The translations under genes and the position numbers were made by a program. The notes under the pieces were generated by a model, which searched no databases, was not told where the DNA came from, and worked only from the letters and a program-made list of their open reading frames with translations. Shown here one piece after another: positions 28,123 to 40,579 of a stretch of DNA of 64,000 nt (the first letter of the stretch is position 1; each line of letters begins with the position of its first letter). The DNA is from Amia ocellicauda (lineage: Eukaryota; Chordata; Actinopteri; Amiiformes; Amiidae), in NCBI RefSeq assembly GCF_036373705.1, contig NC_089867.1:16294001-16358000 (forward strand), read 5' to 3'.

Positions 28123-29897
28123 ATGTGTGACTCTCAATGGGAGTGTGATGGTGACAGTGGGGCAGAGGGCGAGCAGAGCAGTGCACGGGCATGGCTGCTA
28201 CCCCCCCCGCCGGCGTACAGGCTGGGCTCCCCGGGGCTCCCACGTGCGCGCCGGGGGAGGGTGGCGTGCTTGGTGTGGGGGGCAGGGCTGGTGCTGCTGA
28301 ACGGGCTGGTGTGTGTGGGCGGGCTGGTGCTCCTGGGTGTCGTGTTCTCTCTTGTCCTGCTGCCCGCTGCCGCCCTGCTGACCATCGGCTTCCAGTGCCA
28401 CTCACGGGTGAGTGCCACACGCCTCAAAACACACACACACACTCACTCACTCACTCTCACACAGAGCCGTCCAGTCCTGATCTGTCAGTGTTGACTCTCC
28501 AGAATTATTGTGCTTGATAATGAGTCTGACAACAAACTGGGAGACAAAAGGAGGGGGGGTGGAGAAAGAAGGAGACTTTTAATCATACTTAATAACAATT
28601 AAGAAAAGGAACAATACCCAGAAAAGGGAGAGAAAGGGAGGGAGAGAGACAACACTGTCTCTCCTGTCTTCCTCTTCCCTTGCTCTTACCCTCCTTCACT
28701 TCTCTCCTCTCCTTATTCTCTCTCTCTTCCAGTCTCTCCCCTCCCCCCCATCTCGCTAGTTTTTCTTCATCGGCTCTTGTTGAATAAATCACAGTGCTGG
28801 AGCCCTCCATCTTTCAGAGGGAGACTGAGCGAGAAAGAGAGAGGTGTTTAAAAGTTCACTTTATCCCAGAGGCAATGGAGAGATGGAGAGATGGAGGCAG
28901 GAGAAGAGTGGGGGAGTGAATTGCTTGTGACAATGGACACTCACAGCTCACCACCCTACACATTCCTGGAGAGTCAATGGCGTTGGCGATAAAGGACAGA
29001 GGTCTGCAGGGTCACACAAACTCAATGACTGACTGACTGACTGACACACTGCCAGCCTGACTCTCAGACAGTGTGGCTGTGAAAGTGTTAATGTAAACAT
29101 TGTGCTGGTGAAGGGGCTCAGCGCTCTGCTGTACTAACTCCTCCCCCTTTGGGACAGCTCTGACAGGTGATTGACAGCTGGGCTGTGAGGGAAGTCTGGG
29201 ACAGGCAGTCACAGTCTGGTACACACTGACACACACACATACACACTGACACTCTTACACTCACTCCCCCTATTACCTCATCTCTCCATCACAATCCTCT
29301 CTTACTGTCTCACCCTCTATTCCTCCTTCTCCCTCCCTCTCTCCCTCTCCCCTCTCTCTCACTGTGTGTTCAGTGTGTCTGGCAGCCCATCCATACCCCT
29401 CCCCCTCCCTCTCTCGCTCCATAAATCTGCTCTCTTCCTCTTTCTGTCCTCTCCCCCTTTCGCTCTTTTTCTCTCTCAGGTGTTTAACTCTATTAGAGTA
29501 ACTAACCCTCTTTATCTCCTACTTTCCCTCTATCTCCCTTCTTCTCCTTTTCGCTGCCTCTGGCCCCCTATCCCCCCTCTCTCTCTCTCTCCCTCTTCTC
29601 CCCTCACCCCTCTCTCAGGTACTGCACTCTCAACAGCAGTACTGTGTGTCTCTGCTAGATGATAACTCCTCCTCCGCGCTCATCATCCTGGGTTTCGTGA
29701 TGATGTCACCACTCCTCGTGGTCGCCATGGTCATCTATTGCAGCCTGGCTCGGCGGCTCCGCCTCTTCCGTCTGTTCCAGCCCTGTGCACGTGCTCTGTA
29801 CAGCGGGGGGAGCTGGCGCGGGTGCGAGGAGTATGGGGGAGGTGGAGGCTGCTTGCAGGGGGAGAGGGGAGGCAGCTCTGTCAAGGCCTGGGTCTGA
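28123..29897 (+). CDS. TMEM88B: Transmembrane protein 88B
   Basis: Two coding exons, 28123-28407 and 29619-29897, join in phase 0 to 187 aa (human about 160). The acidic N-terminus MCDSQWECDGDSGAEGEQ leads to a first hydrophobic hairpin (CLVWGAGLVLLNGLVCVG and LVLLGVVFSLVLLPAAAL). After LDDNSSSALIILGFVMMSPL a second membrane pair end follows. A Gly-rich tail closes with SVKAWV. TMEM88 itself binds Dishevelled through a C-terminal VWV and dampens Wnt signalling; AWV here resembles that end, so a similar role is plausible but inferred. An acceptor AG lies 14 bases before the ATG, so the upstream exon is non-coding. In human TMEM88B also neighbours VWA1. An ATTAAA signal at 30359-30364 probably ends the transcript. 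Confidence 0.88.
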
Positions 29898-29960
29898 CTG
29901 AACACACTGAGCACACTGAACACACTCTGTCACTAACTGTCTCACTCTCCCTGTGCTCTG

Positions 29961-30011
29961 TCAAATTCAAATTAAAAATTAGCTTTATTGGCATGACAAG
30001 TTTACAGATAC

Positions 30012-30015
<4 letters not shown>
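29961..30015 (-). repeat. LINE-tail repeat copy, short
   Basis: TCAAATTCAAATTAAAAATT followed by AGCTTTATTGGCATGACAAG is the reversed LINE end. A (CT)n tract follows. It lies in the TMEM88B 3' UTR. Confidence 0.65.
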
Positions 30016-30061
<46 letters not shown>

Positions 30062-30416
30062 GCTGTGAGTGAGTGACACAGTGACAGTGATCCATGCTGT
30101 TGTCCCTCAGTGAGAGACAGACAGTGTGTTGCTCAGTGTGGAGTGCCGTGTGCAGCTCATTGTGCAGCACAGTGTGTAGCTGGGTGTGTAGCAGAGTGTG
30201 TTGACTAGCACAGCACTATACAGACCCCAGGGGGCACAGTGAGGGTGTGTTGCTGTGGGGTATGTTACTGTGTGTGGGGTTGTGTAGCACAGAGTGCGAA
30301 CAGTTCTGTGTGGACTGTCTTTGTGTCTCTATGCATCTGTGTTTGTGTAGCTGAGGTCATTAAAGAGCTGCTCTACGACACACACTGAGAGTCTGAGGTC
30401 TGTTAATCACATACAT

Positions 30417-30434
30417 CACTGCCCCCTGGTGTGG
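30417..30434 (-). promoter_or_regulatory. CTCF-like motif
   Basis: On the minus strand CCACACCAGGGGGCAGTG contains the full CTCF core CACCAGGGGGCAGTG. It lies just downstream of the TMEM88B poly(A) signal. Confidence 0.45.
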
Positions 30435-31159
30435 GTGTGTGTGAGAGAGAGTGTGTGTGTATGTGAGTGGCAGTGTGCTAACAGCTGTCTCTGAGCTGAT
30501 AGAATAATTGCTATTCAGAACAGACAGCAGCATCACAGACTTTGGACCTCATAGACCTCGCTAGACCTCGTTAAATCTCATTAGCAGCCAATTAGTCACC
30601 CACATCGGTCCTTCACTTCCTGTCTGACTCTACGGCTCAAGCAAGGAGCAGCACCCTCACACAAACACACACATCATTCACACTCACTCTCACAGTAAGT
30701 GTGTGTGTGTGATTGTCACTGTCCCACTTCGCAGCTCAGACACTCAGACACGTCCACTCCATCCATCTGTTACTGTGGCAACCCGGGGGGTCTCTATGGC
30801 AACCATATGAAAAGGTATCTAAACAGTGGTTAATGTTGCAATGATCACACACTCTCACACACACACACACACTCACTCACTTTAACACATACACATTCAC
30901 ATACACACATACATACACATATTCACATACACACACAGGTTACTCTGTACAGGATTAACTACAGTCATTGAGTCCTCAGTTAAAGGTGCTGTAGAGCCCC
31001 AGTCTGTCCCTGCCGCCCCCTCTGCACTCTGCCCCTCGCCCTGCCTGCGTGACGTTCGCCCCCCCACTCAGCAGGGTGCCTCTTCTCGTTAAGCAATGGC
31101 TTAATTAATTGGTTTGTTATCAAAGCCCAACAGCAGAGTCAGGGGCACAAAGGTCTGAC

Positions 31160-31805
31160 ACGTAGACACACACAGAGCACAGCACAGACACACATCACAC
31201 ACACAGCACAGCAGACACACAGAGCACAGCAAAGCACAGCACACACACAGCAAAGCACACACACAAAGCACAGCACAGCACAGCACAGTGCACAAACAGA
31301 GCACAGCACACACACAGAGCACAGCACACACACAGCACAGTGCACAAACAGAGCACAGCACACACACACAGCACAGCACACACACACAGCACAGCACACA
31401 CACAGCACAGTGCACAAACAGCACAGCACACACACAGAGCACAAACAGCACAGCACACACACAGAGCACAGCACACACACAGCACAGTGCACAAACAGAG
31501 CACAGCACACACACAGCACAGTGCACAAACAGAGCACAGCACACACACAGCACAGTGCACAAACAGAGCACAGCACACACACAGAGCACAGCACACACAC
31601 AGCACAGTGCACAAACAGAGCACAGCACACACACAGCACAGTGCACAAACAGCACAGCACACACACAGAGCACAGCACAGTGCACAAACAGCACAGCACA
31701 CACACAGCACACACACAGAGCACAGCACACACACAGCACAGTGCACAAACAGCACAGCACACACACAGCACAGCACACACACAGAGCACAGCACAGCACT
31801 CGTAT
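31160..31805. repeat. Minisatellite of ACACACAGCACAGTGCACAAACAGAGCACAGC type
   Basis: About 20 or more nested units of 18-45 bases, composed only of ACACACAGCACAG, TGCACAAACAGAGCACAGC and shortened forms. It creates long spurious cysteine-rich (antisense) and Thr/His/Gln-rich (sense) open frames. No gene is implied. Confidence 0.9.
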
Positions 31806-32138
31806 ACAGCACAGAACACACAGTACAGTACACACAAACTGAAGAAGATCAACAATCACAGGATGTGTGTATGTGTGTGTGGGGGGATTGTTGTTGATTT
31901 GTTGTGATTTGATGTTCTGTCTTCTGTTCCCATAAACCCTGTGGTCTGATATGCTGCTCCCCTGCATTCCCACTCCCCCTCGCTTACCCTGGAAGTTGCT
32001 GTGGGAATGCCCGAAGCAGCAGGGTTCCTCTGATGGAATCCATACAAAAGCAGCTGCTGCTGCTCTACCAAGCACAGTAATACAATACAGAAAAAATCTG
32101 AAGATACCTTGTCTGCATGTGACTTTTTGTGAAATTAA

Positions 32139-32810
32139 TTACAGTTTTTCCCAATTGTTTACAAACTAAAAGTGGAATTGAGCACAGTGGCCAAAACCTG
32201 TAACTCATTTACCAGAACTACTCACCAAATCTGCAATACTACAGGCACATTTTCTGCTTTCCACCCAGATTTGCAATTCTGTAACACGCGTTTGGCAAAA
32301 CACAACACACAATTCTCTGCATTTGGCACAACCTTCACAACTAAAATCTCTTGTGCGCAAATGAAAAGCAACACTGTTCAACAAGCTAAGCTCAATTACC
32401 CATTGATCATCTTCACTCTTCACATGTGCAAACTAACTGTGTAAAGTTCACTTTGCAATCAGATGGATAAAAAGGTGTTTGAAGAACAATGGAAGCAAAC
32501 TTGGCAGAGAGAGGTAGCAGAAGGGGAAGAGGAAGAGGAAGAGGAAGGAACATCATTGGTCAACACAATTGAGATACCTGGCCAGCACGAGGGAAATGTG
32601 ACCAATTGCACAGCTAACAATGGGGTCCTCCAACGCTCCACCCTTGAGCCATACAACACTGCCCATCTTCCTTTCCAGAGCAACACACATTACAATCTTT
32701 TTCAGCCACAGCAGAGAGCGACAGATGATTCTGAGGAGCACAAGCATGTTCTCATTTGAGACAATGTCAGTTTGCAGTCGGCTGCTCAAGTCCACATGAC
32801 CATCCCAGGT
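32139..32810 (+). mobile_element. IS630-like (Tc1/mariner superfamily) DNA transposon fossil, left half
   Basis: ACAGTTTTTCCCAATTGTTT at 32141-32160 looks like the left terminal repeat. The stretch 32280-32450 has the AATTCTCTGCATTTGGC-type leader of this fish family. A frame from 32463 starts MDKKVFEEQWKQ and shows IPGQHEGNVTNC, NNGVLQRSTLEPYNTAHLPF and LFQPQQRATDDSEEHKHVLI, then a stop before DNVS. These match the central part of an IS630-type transposase (CAAI..GVL, GPYNTAHL, VWDNVSFH). The first 40-odd residues are an acidic repeat. The catalytic C-terminal part and right end are absent. Confidence 0.6.
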
Positions 32811-32959
32811 TTACCCTTCTACATTTTTTTGCAATGGAGATTTTTTTTTCTTGACTGTTATGATTTTGTTTTTATTGCATTTTGGGTTTATAGGGAGGGC
32901 TTCAGTATTATTCTGCGTATTGTGTCTCTGTAGTGTCTCGGGATGTAGGCTCCTGAAAC

Positions 32960-33130
32960 AGTTACATGGAGATTTCTGTGTTTTTACCACAGTACACCGC
33001 ACAACACTTTACTGTGTTTTTACCACAGTACCTCACATACACTTTACTGTGTTTTCACCATCATATCACATATACTTAACCACTTTTGTACTATGTTTTT
33101 ACCATGATACAACACACTACACTGTACTGT
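32960..33130. repeat. Tandem TTTACTGTGTTTTTACCACAG units
   Basis: Four imperfect units of about 40-45 bases, each with TGTGTTTTYACCAYRGTAC followed by CACA and ACTTTAC. Confidence 0.6.
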
Positions 33131-34021
33131 ACTGTCGCAGGGGACAAAAGTGTTGCATCCTCATGTTTGGCCCATATTGTATACCTGCTTATCTGACCTC
33201 TACACCACTGGTCTGTGTTTGTGTGTGTGCTTGTCAGCGTCCCTGTGTTTCTCAGCCAGTGGGTGTGTGTCCACTTCTTGTTTGCCAATGGCAATATTTA
33301 CATTTTGAATCAGTTATAAATCAATATTTTTGGATGACATTGGGTCAAAAGATAAGGGAGGAGATTTGATTGTCAGAACGGAATTGTAATGATCATCATC
33401 ACCATCACTGTGAAACAAAATAAGTGTTTAAGTGACCATGATGGAGACCATGATGGAAATCACAGAGCAGCACAAGATTGTGGAGAGAATCGGCATTAGG
33501 GCCATAGGCAATGGCCAGAGGTACCTGTATGACCGTCATAATTCCTCTTCTTCATCTTCTAATTATTATCATTAGTAGTAATAGCAATGCAATGGTGCTT
33601 TGAACATGAGGTGTTGTGTATAATGGTGTTGGTGAATAAATACATAAATGAACAGATAATTGGGTGCCAGGCTGTCAGGGCTGCACTCTGGCTCTGCTAT
33701 TAACCAGCATCACCACCCTCACCTGCTAAGCAATTCACCACGGGAATAAATTAAGTCATCGAGATTTTTGTAATTTATCCTATAGGTTAATCTCCAGCTC
33801 TGATGGGGGGGTCTCTGTCTGCCTTTCTTTCTTTCTTTCTTTCCCTCTCCATTATTTTCTTGCCTGATGAAAATTAATTACACCAAAGACTTTATTTAGC
33901 TTTTCACTCCCTCTGTCTCTCTCCCCCTCCTTTTCTCTCTCTCTCCCCTTTCTCTCTCTTGACAATTCACATGATGAAAATTACTATAATGGAACCACCT
34001 CTATTAACCTGCTCCCTCTCG

Positions 34022-34065
<44 letters not shown>

Positions 34066-35025
34066 TTCATTCCCTTTCCCTCTCTCCTCACTCTCTGCCT
34101 CTCTCCATCTGTTTCTCTCTCTGTCACTCACTCTCTCCACCTAACACTCCTGTCTGCTATGTAACAGTACTATATAAAAGCATAATTTAACTTCCCCCTT
34201 CTCTCTCAGCTCCAGTGATTACTATGATTGCTGACCCTGCTTTTAACCTTCCTGCAGCTGTATCTCTTCTCCTTCTCTTCACCCCCCCGTCTCTCTCTTG
34301 TCCTCTGCTGCATCTAATTGAAGTGCTCTACCAAAGACCCCTCAGTTTGTTCCCCTCCATCTCCCTCGTTCAATTCGCTCCAAATCCTTCTCTCTCTCAT
34401 TCGCTCTCTCTCACTCGCTCGCTTTGTCCATTTGCTTTTAATCAGGCTATCTCCCTGTCTCTCCACTCCATTTCACTCCACTCTGTTCCCTCGCTCTCTA
34501 TCTCTGATCAAATTTTGTTGGAACATGAAGTACTACCTTCCCCCTCCCTCTCTGTCCCAGTCTCACCCTGTAACTCTCTCTTCCTCTGACCCTCTCTCTT
34601 ACACCCCCTCCCTCTCTCCCCCCTCTTCCTTTCCTCTCCTTAATCTCTCTTCCATCTTGACGTTTTTTCACTCCTCCTTTGTACTTTCCGCCCTCCATCT
34701 CCCTCTATTTCTATCCTCTTCTTCCCCCTTTCCCTCTCTCCCCCCTCTCTCTCTCTGTTTAACTGTGACCTTTCCCTGGTAGTGCTGCGTACTGCATACA
34801 CAAGGACAAACTCACACAAAAACACACACACACTCACACATACATATGCATATACTTAAAGGTTCCCTAGCTGATCTGTGTGTAAGTGTGTGAGTGTATG
34901 TGTGTGTGTGTGAGTGTGCGTCTTGCAGGTGGTCAGTGCCGAGAGAGACAGTACTGATTCATTACAGAACAGACAGACAGACTGACAACACAACCACAGC
35001 CTGACCTGAATGCACTGCACACAGC

Positions 35026-35042
35026 AACCACCAGAGGGCAAT
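35026..35042 (+). promoter_or_regulatory. CTCF-like motif
   Basis: AACCACCAGAGGGCAAT matches the CTCF core CCACCAGAGGGCA. It lies in the TMEM88B-VWA1 interval. Confidence 0.4.
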
Positions 35043-35186
35043 ACAAAAATTATCAGCAGTTAGAAACACAGACACCTGAACCTGTCTTTACCTGTCTGTC
35101 TGGGAATAATAGATTATGATTGTGTGTGTGTATGAGAGAGAGAGATAGAGAGAGATAGAAAGAGAAAGAGAGAGAGACAGAGAGAG

Positions 35187-35340
35187 AGAGAGATTAAAGA
35201 GCTGTAAAGCTATTTAACTTTTACTTATTTTGTTAGTGTATTGATTGTATTCTCTTTACTGTAGCTGTTAATGCTCTGGCAACACTACTGTAAACTTGTC
35301 ATGCCAATAAAGCTCATTTTGAATTAGAGTTTGAATTTGT
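35187..35340 (+). repeat. LINE-tail repeat copy
   Basis: TTAATGCTCTGGCAACACTA, then TGTCATGCCAATAAAGCTCA, then a TTTGAATT tail. The AATAAAGC box and tail agree with the full LINE at 18.8 kb. Confidence 0.8.
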
Positions 35341-37274
35341 GTGAGTGTCTGAGTGTGTGAGTCTCTTGCCCTATGAGATCACAGTTTCCCACCACCACTA
35401 CCCGCCCACAAAGATCAAAGGAAGCATTGTTGCAGTCACCTCACACCACCCTGCATAGCAACTACTGCACAGCACAGTACAGAACAGCACTACAGCACCA
35501 GCACTACAGCCATACAGCACTCCAGCACATGCCCTATAGCACTACAGCACAGTATACAGAGCACCACACACACACACAGCACATACACACACAGAAGCGG
35601 AGACTGATCTACTGGTACTAATAATATAATAATAATAATTGCTTGGGTGAGACAGTTACACCCCACCACACCTCATACCACCATACATAGCGTGACGGTG
35701 CCAGAGAGAGAGAGAGAGAGGGAGGGAAACAGGGAGAGAGGGAGAGATAAACAGGGAAAACAGAAAGGTTATTACTACGGTATGAGAGGGAATGCAGAGG
35801 GCTGTCAGAGAACTGCTTTACTGACACACACCACCCAGAGGGAGAGAGAGGGGGAGTTGTGGTGGGGGGGTCAGGAATAATATAGTGAAATCAGCAAAAT
35901 GTACTCCTCACACCCCGCTTGGTAGCGTGTGGGCCCGTTAACAGATCCCGTCAGCACCACATTCCACACACATCTGGAAACACCTGGACAACCGGCACAC
36001 AGCTGTGGAGCTAATCCTGCAGCACAGACACAAAGAGACAGAGGGTGTCTCTGTGTGACTGTGTGTCAGCATGTGATTGTGTTAGAGTGTGTCAGTGAGT
36101 GTGTGATTGTGTCTCCAGAGTGTGTCAGTGTGTGATTGTGTAACAGTGTGTGACTGTATTCACAGTGTTTGGCAGTGTGTTACTGTGTTCACAGTGTGCA
36201 TCAGTGTGTGATTGTCTTTACAGTGTGTGTGACAGTTTAGTTATCCAGCATTGAGACAGTCAGTCTACACAAACTGTATTCTTAGGGCACATCACATGCG
36301 GCGATGGAATATTTTTCAAATTTGGCAGCCAATCAAAGGCAGGAAAAGGAGAACGGAATGTAAATAGACTCCTCCCCTCCACACCTGGTGATTAAAGTGA
36401 TACCTCAACCACAGAACACCCAGCCAGACACGCACACTCACTCGCTCACTCACACGCACACACTCACTCATACACGCACACACTCATTCACATACACGCA
36501 CACACTCACACAAACACATGCACACACTCACTCATACACATACACTTACTCATACACGCACACACACGCACACACTCTCTCACATGCACGCACACACTCA
36601 CAGACACACATGCACTCACTCATGCACTCTCTCTCCCAGCTGTGTTTACAGTGCTCTATGATTCAGTAATATGTGGATTAGCTCACTTACTTTCTCCCTC
36701 TCTCTCCCTCACCCCGATTTTCCTGTCTTTTTCTCCTGTCTTCTGCTCATCTCCATGTATCCCCCTCCCCCTTTCTGTCTGTGCTGTGTGTTATTGTAAG
36801 TGTCTCCAGATTGTGAGTAGTATTGTCCTGCAGAGAGACAAAGAGGGGGGTGCAGCTGTGAGCGTGTCTGCAGGTGGCGGAGGGCATCCTGGGATAGGGT
36901 CTGGGTTTGGGCGGGGGGGCTGTCAGGAGAGGATACAGCACTAGAAGGTGGTGTGCTGTGTCCATACCACACTAAGAGAGAGAGAGAGATGAAAAGAAAG
37001 AGAGAGGGAGAGAAAGAGAATGTGGAAGGAGAGAGAGGACGAGAGAGAGACTGACATTTAATCAAACTCTATTTAGTTAAGTGAACACAAGAACACTGAA
37101 CAAGACAACCCTCACACCCACCCCCCACACACACACACACACAACAAGCACCAGGGGTAGAGGAGCGGGAGATCAGTGTGGAGAGAGCGGGGGGGCGGTG
37201 CTTAGGCACCAAGGAATCTTGACAATGTGTTTATTAAACTAAACACTAGGACAGGCCTGCCAGTTCCCAGGAGG

Positions 37275-37326
<52 letters not shown>

Positions 37327-37875
37327 CTCCAGGTGACAGATGGGCGTTCTGGCATTGCTAACCTGTGACGACATTGTACAACACACACACACAGTAACAC
37401 ACACACTGTACAACACACACACACACACTGTACACACTGTACAACACACACACACACACACACTGTACACTCTCAGACAATGAGAGACACAGCCATAGAC
37501 AGAGAGAGACAGAGGCAGGAAGCCAAAACTAAAATAGAAACCAATTCCTGACAGATCTGTATTCACTCCCAGGTGTGTTCCTGTATGTGTCGGGGGGGGT
37601 GTTCCTGTGGGGGGTTGCTCCTGCGTCATGGAGACATCCGGACCCTGCTGTCTCTCCTAGAGACTTTGTCACACTGTCCCCCCCTTCTCTCTCTTTGTCT
37701 CTTTCTGTGTGTGTGTGTGCGTGTCTCTGTGTCTGTTCTCCTCTGTCCCTGTCTCTCCCTCCTTCTTTCTCTTTCTCTCCTGCTCACTCCCTCCCCGAGA
37801 AAGGGGGAGAGATTTTAGAATGGAGAAAGTGCGCAATGCAAAAGGAGAGTGTTAAATTCTCTCTCCCTCCCTCGT

Positions 37876-37951
<76 letters not shown>

Positions 37952-38879
37952 CTCAAGGAAAAACTGGGAAGCAGGAATCTCAGGAACACAATGACATCAT
38001 CCAAGAACGCAATGACTGACAGGCTGAGAGAGGATGTGGGGGGGCAGGTCTGGACAGGTACTGCAAGACAGAGAGGCTGAGACAACTGACTGACTGAAGA
38101 CAAGAAAAGCAGGGGTTTAGAGATATCCATAGAAGAGTTGAGCTGTAGGGAAGGCGGGACAGAGAAGGCGAGAGGGACAGAGGAATGCAGTGAGAGAGAG
38201 CGGGAAGGAATGATGGAGAGGGAACGAGGTATAGAGAAGGAGATAGAGAGAGAGAGGGGGAAAGAGGCAGATGGAAAGATGGAGAGAGGGAGGGATGCCG
38301 TCAGTGTGTCCAGGGCAGCAGTGGGATGATGTCACTGCTCTGGCTGTCCCTGGGAGACTCGGCCCTGCCAGCAACACTGAGCTGAGCTGGACTGAGCTGG
38401 AACCCTTTGAAACAGGGAGAGAGAGGGGAGAGAGGGAGAGGGGGAGGGCGAGAGCGAGAGAGAGCCTGGGGCCTGTAGCCTGCAGACCCAACCTCACCCC
38501 CCAAAAGGGAGAGAGGGACAAGAGGAGGGAGAAAGAGAGGGGGGGGAGTGTGAAAACAACATATTTTCCTCTGCAAATAAAGCCTCTTGAATTGGAGCAG
38601 AGCGGTTGAGAGGGAGTGAGGGAGAGAAAGATAGAGAGAACCAGGCCTGGCCTCTCCCAGCAGTGACAGGGTGCAGGCTGCTCCCAGAGCGTCTCTCCCT
38701 CCCTCCCTCCCTCCCTCTGTTTATAACTGTTCCGTGATTCATCGTCTCTCTCTCTCTCCTCTCCTCTCAGACCAGTAGCTCTGGCACAGTCTCTCACACT
38801 ACACACTGTCCCAGCTGAGGGCAGAAACAGTGAGTTTTGACAGATCGAGTGTCTTAAGTAATCAGTGTACTTCGCACCC

Positions 38880-39018
38880 CCCACCTCCGCCTCATTCATT
38901 CTCTCCTCTCCTCCGTCTGTACCTGCCGCTCGGCGCCGGCGCAGCTTCCTTATTAGTCCAGGTCGCGGGCACGCCGCGTCTTCACACAACAACAACACGA
39001 GACGGGCCGGGCAGCACG

Positions 39019-39096
<78 letters not shown>

Positions 39097-39591
39097 GGAA
39101 GGACACTTGGTCGGAGGATCAGTAGCGGGAGCAGTACAGTAGCTGCCTTGTTGCTTCGAAGGGGAGACAACCACATTTCACCGACCTGAGAAAGAAGGAG
39201 AGAGAGGCAGTGTGGAAAGAAAAAGTGGAGGAGGAAGACAGAACTCCGGAGAAAGAAAGAAAGACTGACCCGAGCCTCAGACTGACTGGGTCCTGCGCTC
39301 AGACTAACTCAACAGGTGTCTGCCAGTCGGACATTAGGAAGAAGAAAACAAACCATAAAACCTCTTCTAGAAGCAGCGCACAGATCGCGCCTCCTCTTCT
39401 CTCTCTCTTTAAAGTTTATTCCCGTGGAAGTTATTTCTGAACGGCGGCGGGTCCTTCTTCGTCCCCCCGGGATCGTGTGCTGTGCCCCGGCGCCTGAAGA
39501 GACGCTGCCTGTCAGAGCGCCGACACACCCCTTAGCTTCGGCGTGGAAGAACACCATTAATTAGTTATTCCAATTAATTTAATTAATCGAG
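38880..39591 (+). promoter_or_regulatory. VWA1: CpG-rich promoter / 5' UTR of VWA1
   Basis: CpG-rich patches (CGCTCGGCGCCGGCGCAG near 38930, and the region 39420-39540) flank a (GA)n tract and lead to the VWA1 ATG without an obvious intron. If transcription starts near 38.9 kb, the 5' UTR would contain the (GA)n tract. Confidence 0.5.
39021..39092. repeat. (GA)n microsatellite in the VWA1 promoter/5' UTR
   Basis: Uninterrupted run of about 36 GA units, one of the purest in the window, about 500 bases before the VWA1 ATG. Confidence 0.97.
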
Positions 39592-40542
39592 ATGCAGCCC
39601 CGGGGGCTCCGGCTGTGGCTGTGGCTGTGGGGCTGTGTGGGGCTGCGGCTGGCGGCCCCGCAGGATGCGGAAGGTGTACCTGAGCCAGGTGAGGCTGGGA
39701 GGGGAGGGGTGACCGGTGCAGGTAACTGACAGTCGGTCTGCTGCGAAAACAGACACTGCTTTTGATGATGATGATGATGATGATGACTACTGGAATTTAA
39801 AGTATCTGATGATGCTCTGTCTGCATGATCTATTATTGGATATGTATTAATGTATGACAGTATGCAGGTTAATATCAGTGAGAGTTTGTAATGGAAGTAG
39901 CAGCAGTAGAATTGAGGTTAGGAGTGGTGTGCATCAGGAACAGTGTGTGAAAGTAAGTAGGTTTGTAGCTGTAGTATAATAGAAGGTATGTGTGTGTTCA
40001 TGATAGTATGTATGTTAGTATAAATATATGTAATAATAATAATTATCATTATTATTTATACTGATCATACAATTGAAATAACCCTCATGAGTAAATAAGC
40101 TATGTATCATAACCCCTCTATAATATGCAAATACGAGCCCAGTAAGGAAAAGTAATATACAACCAAAAGCAAAAAATGCCATTCGGGACCAAAAAGTGTA
40201 TCAGAGTAGCATCGGCATGTATTACAGGATATATTAGATAAATATCGGCCTTGTGTTGTTGCCAACCATGTTGTGTTGCAGTCAGTTGTTAAGCCCTGGA
40301 CCAGTTCTGTCCCTGGTTGTTGCCGTGATTAAAATCCAAACAGTGATGCCACAGTGATGGTGCAGTGTCTGTGCTGCTGTGTAAGTCAGCATTTTGTTAG
40401 TGTGTAGGTTACAATCTGTTAATGTTTCATGGTTTGGGATCAGTGAGGAAAAGAGTGTGTGTGTGTTCAGTGTGTCCCCACTCCACTATAGTTTATAGTG
40501 TGTGTGTGTGCGTGTGCAGTGTCCACACTCCACTATAGTGTA

Positions 40543-40579
<37 letters not shown>

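Larger units (their letters stand above)
33131..38880. other. Gene-free interval rich in simple repeats
   Basis: No coding exon or RNA gene recognised over about 5.7 kb. CT/GA, CA and TG tracts dominate (for example 34020-34060, 36430-36600, 37271-37325 and 37879-37947), and they produce long low-complexity open frames on both strands. One LINE-tail copy and one CTCF-like motif lie inside and are listed separately. Confidence 0.6.

Noticed and set aside
31101-32075. 324-codon cysteine-rich open frame on the minus strand
   Set aside because: It is the antisense of a minisatellite; the residues repeat the DNA unit, and there are no domain, signal or splice features.
36388-36669. Thr/His-rich open frame
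   Set aside because: Derived from (CA)n/(CACTCA)n simple sequence without any other coding signal.
37573-37994. Open frame starting MFLYVSGG in the gene-free interval
   Set aside because: Quickly becomes CT/TG repeat translation; no splice partner or family match.
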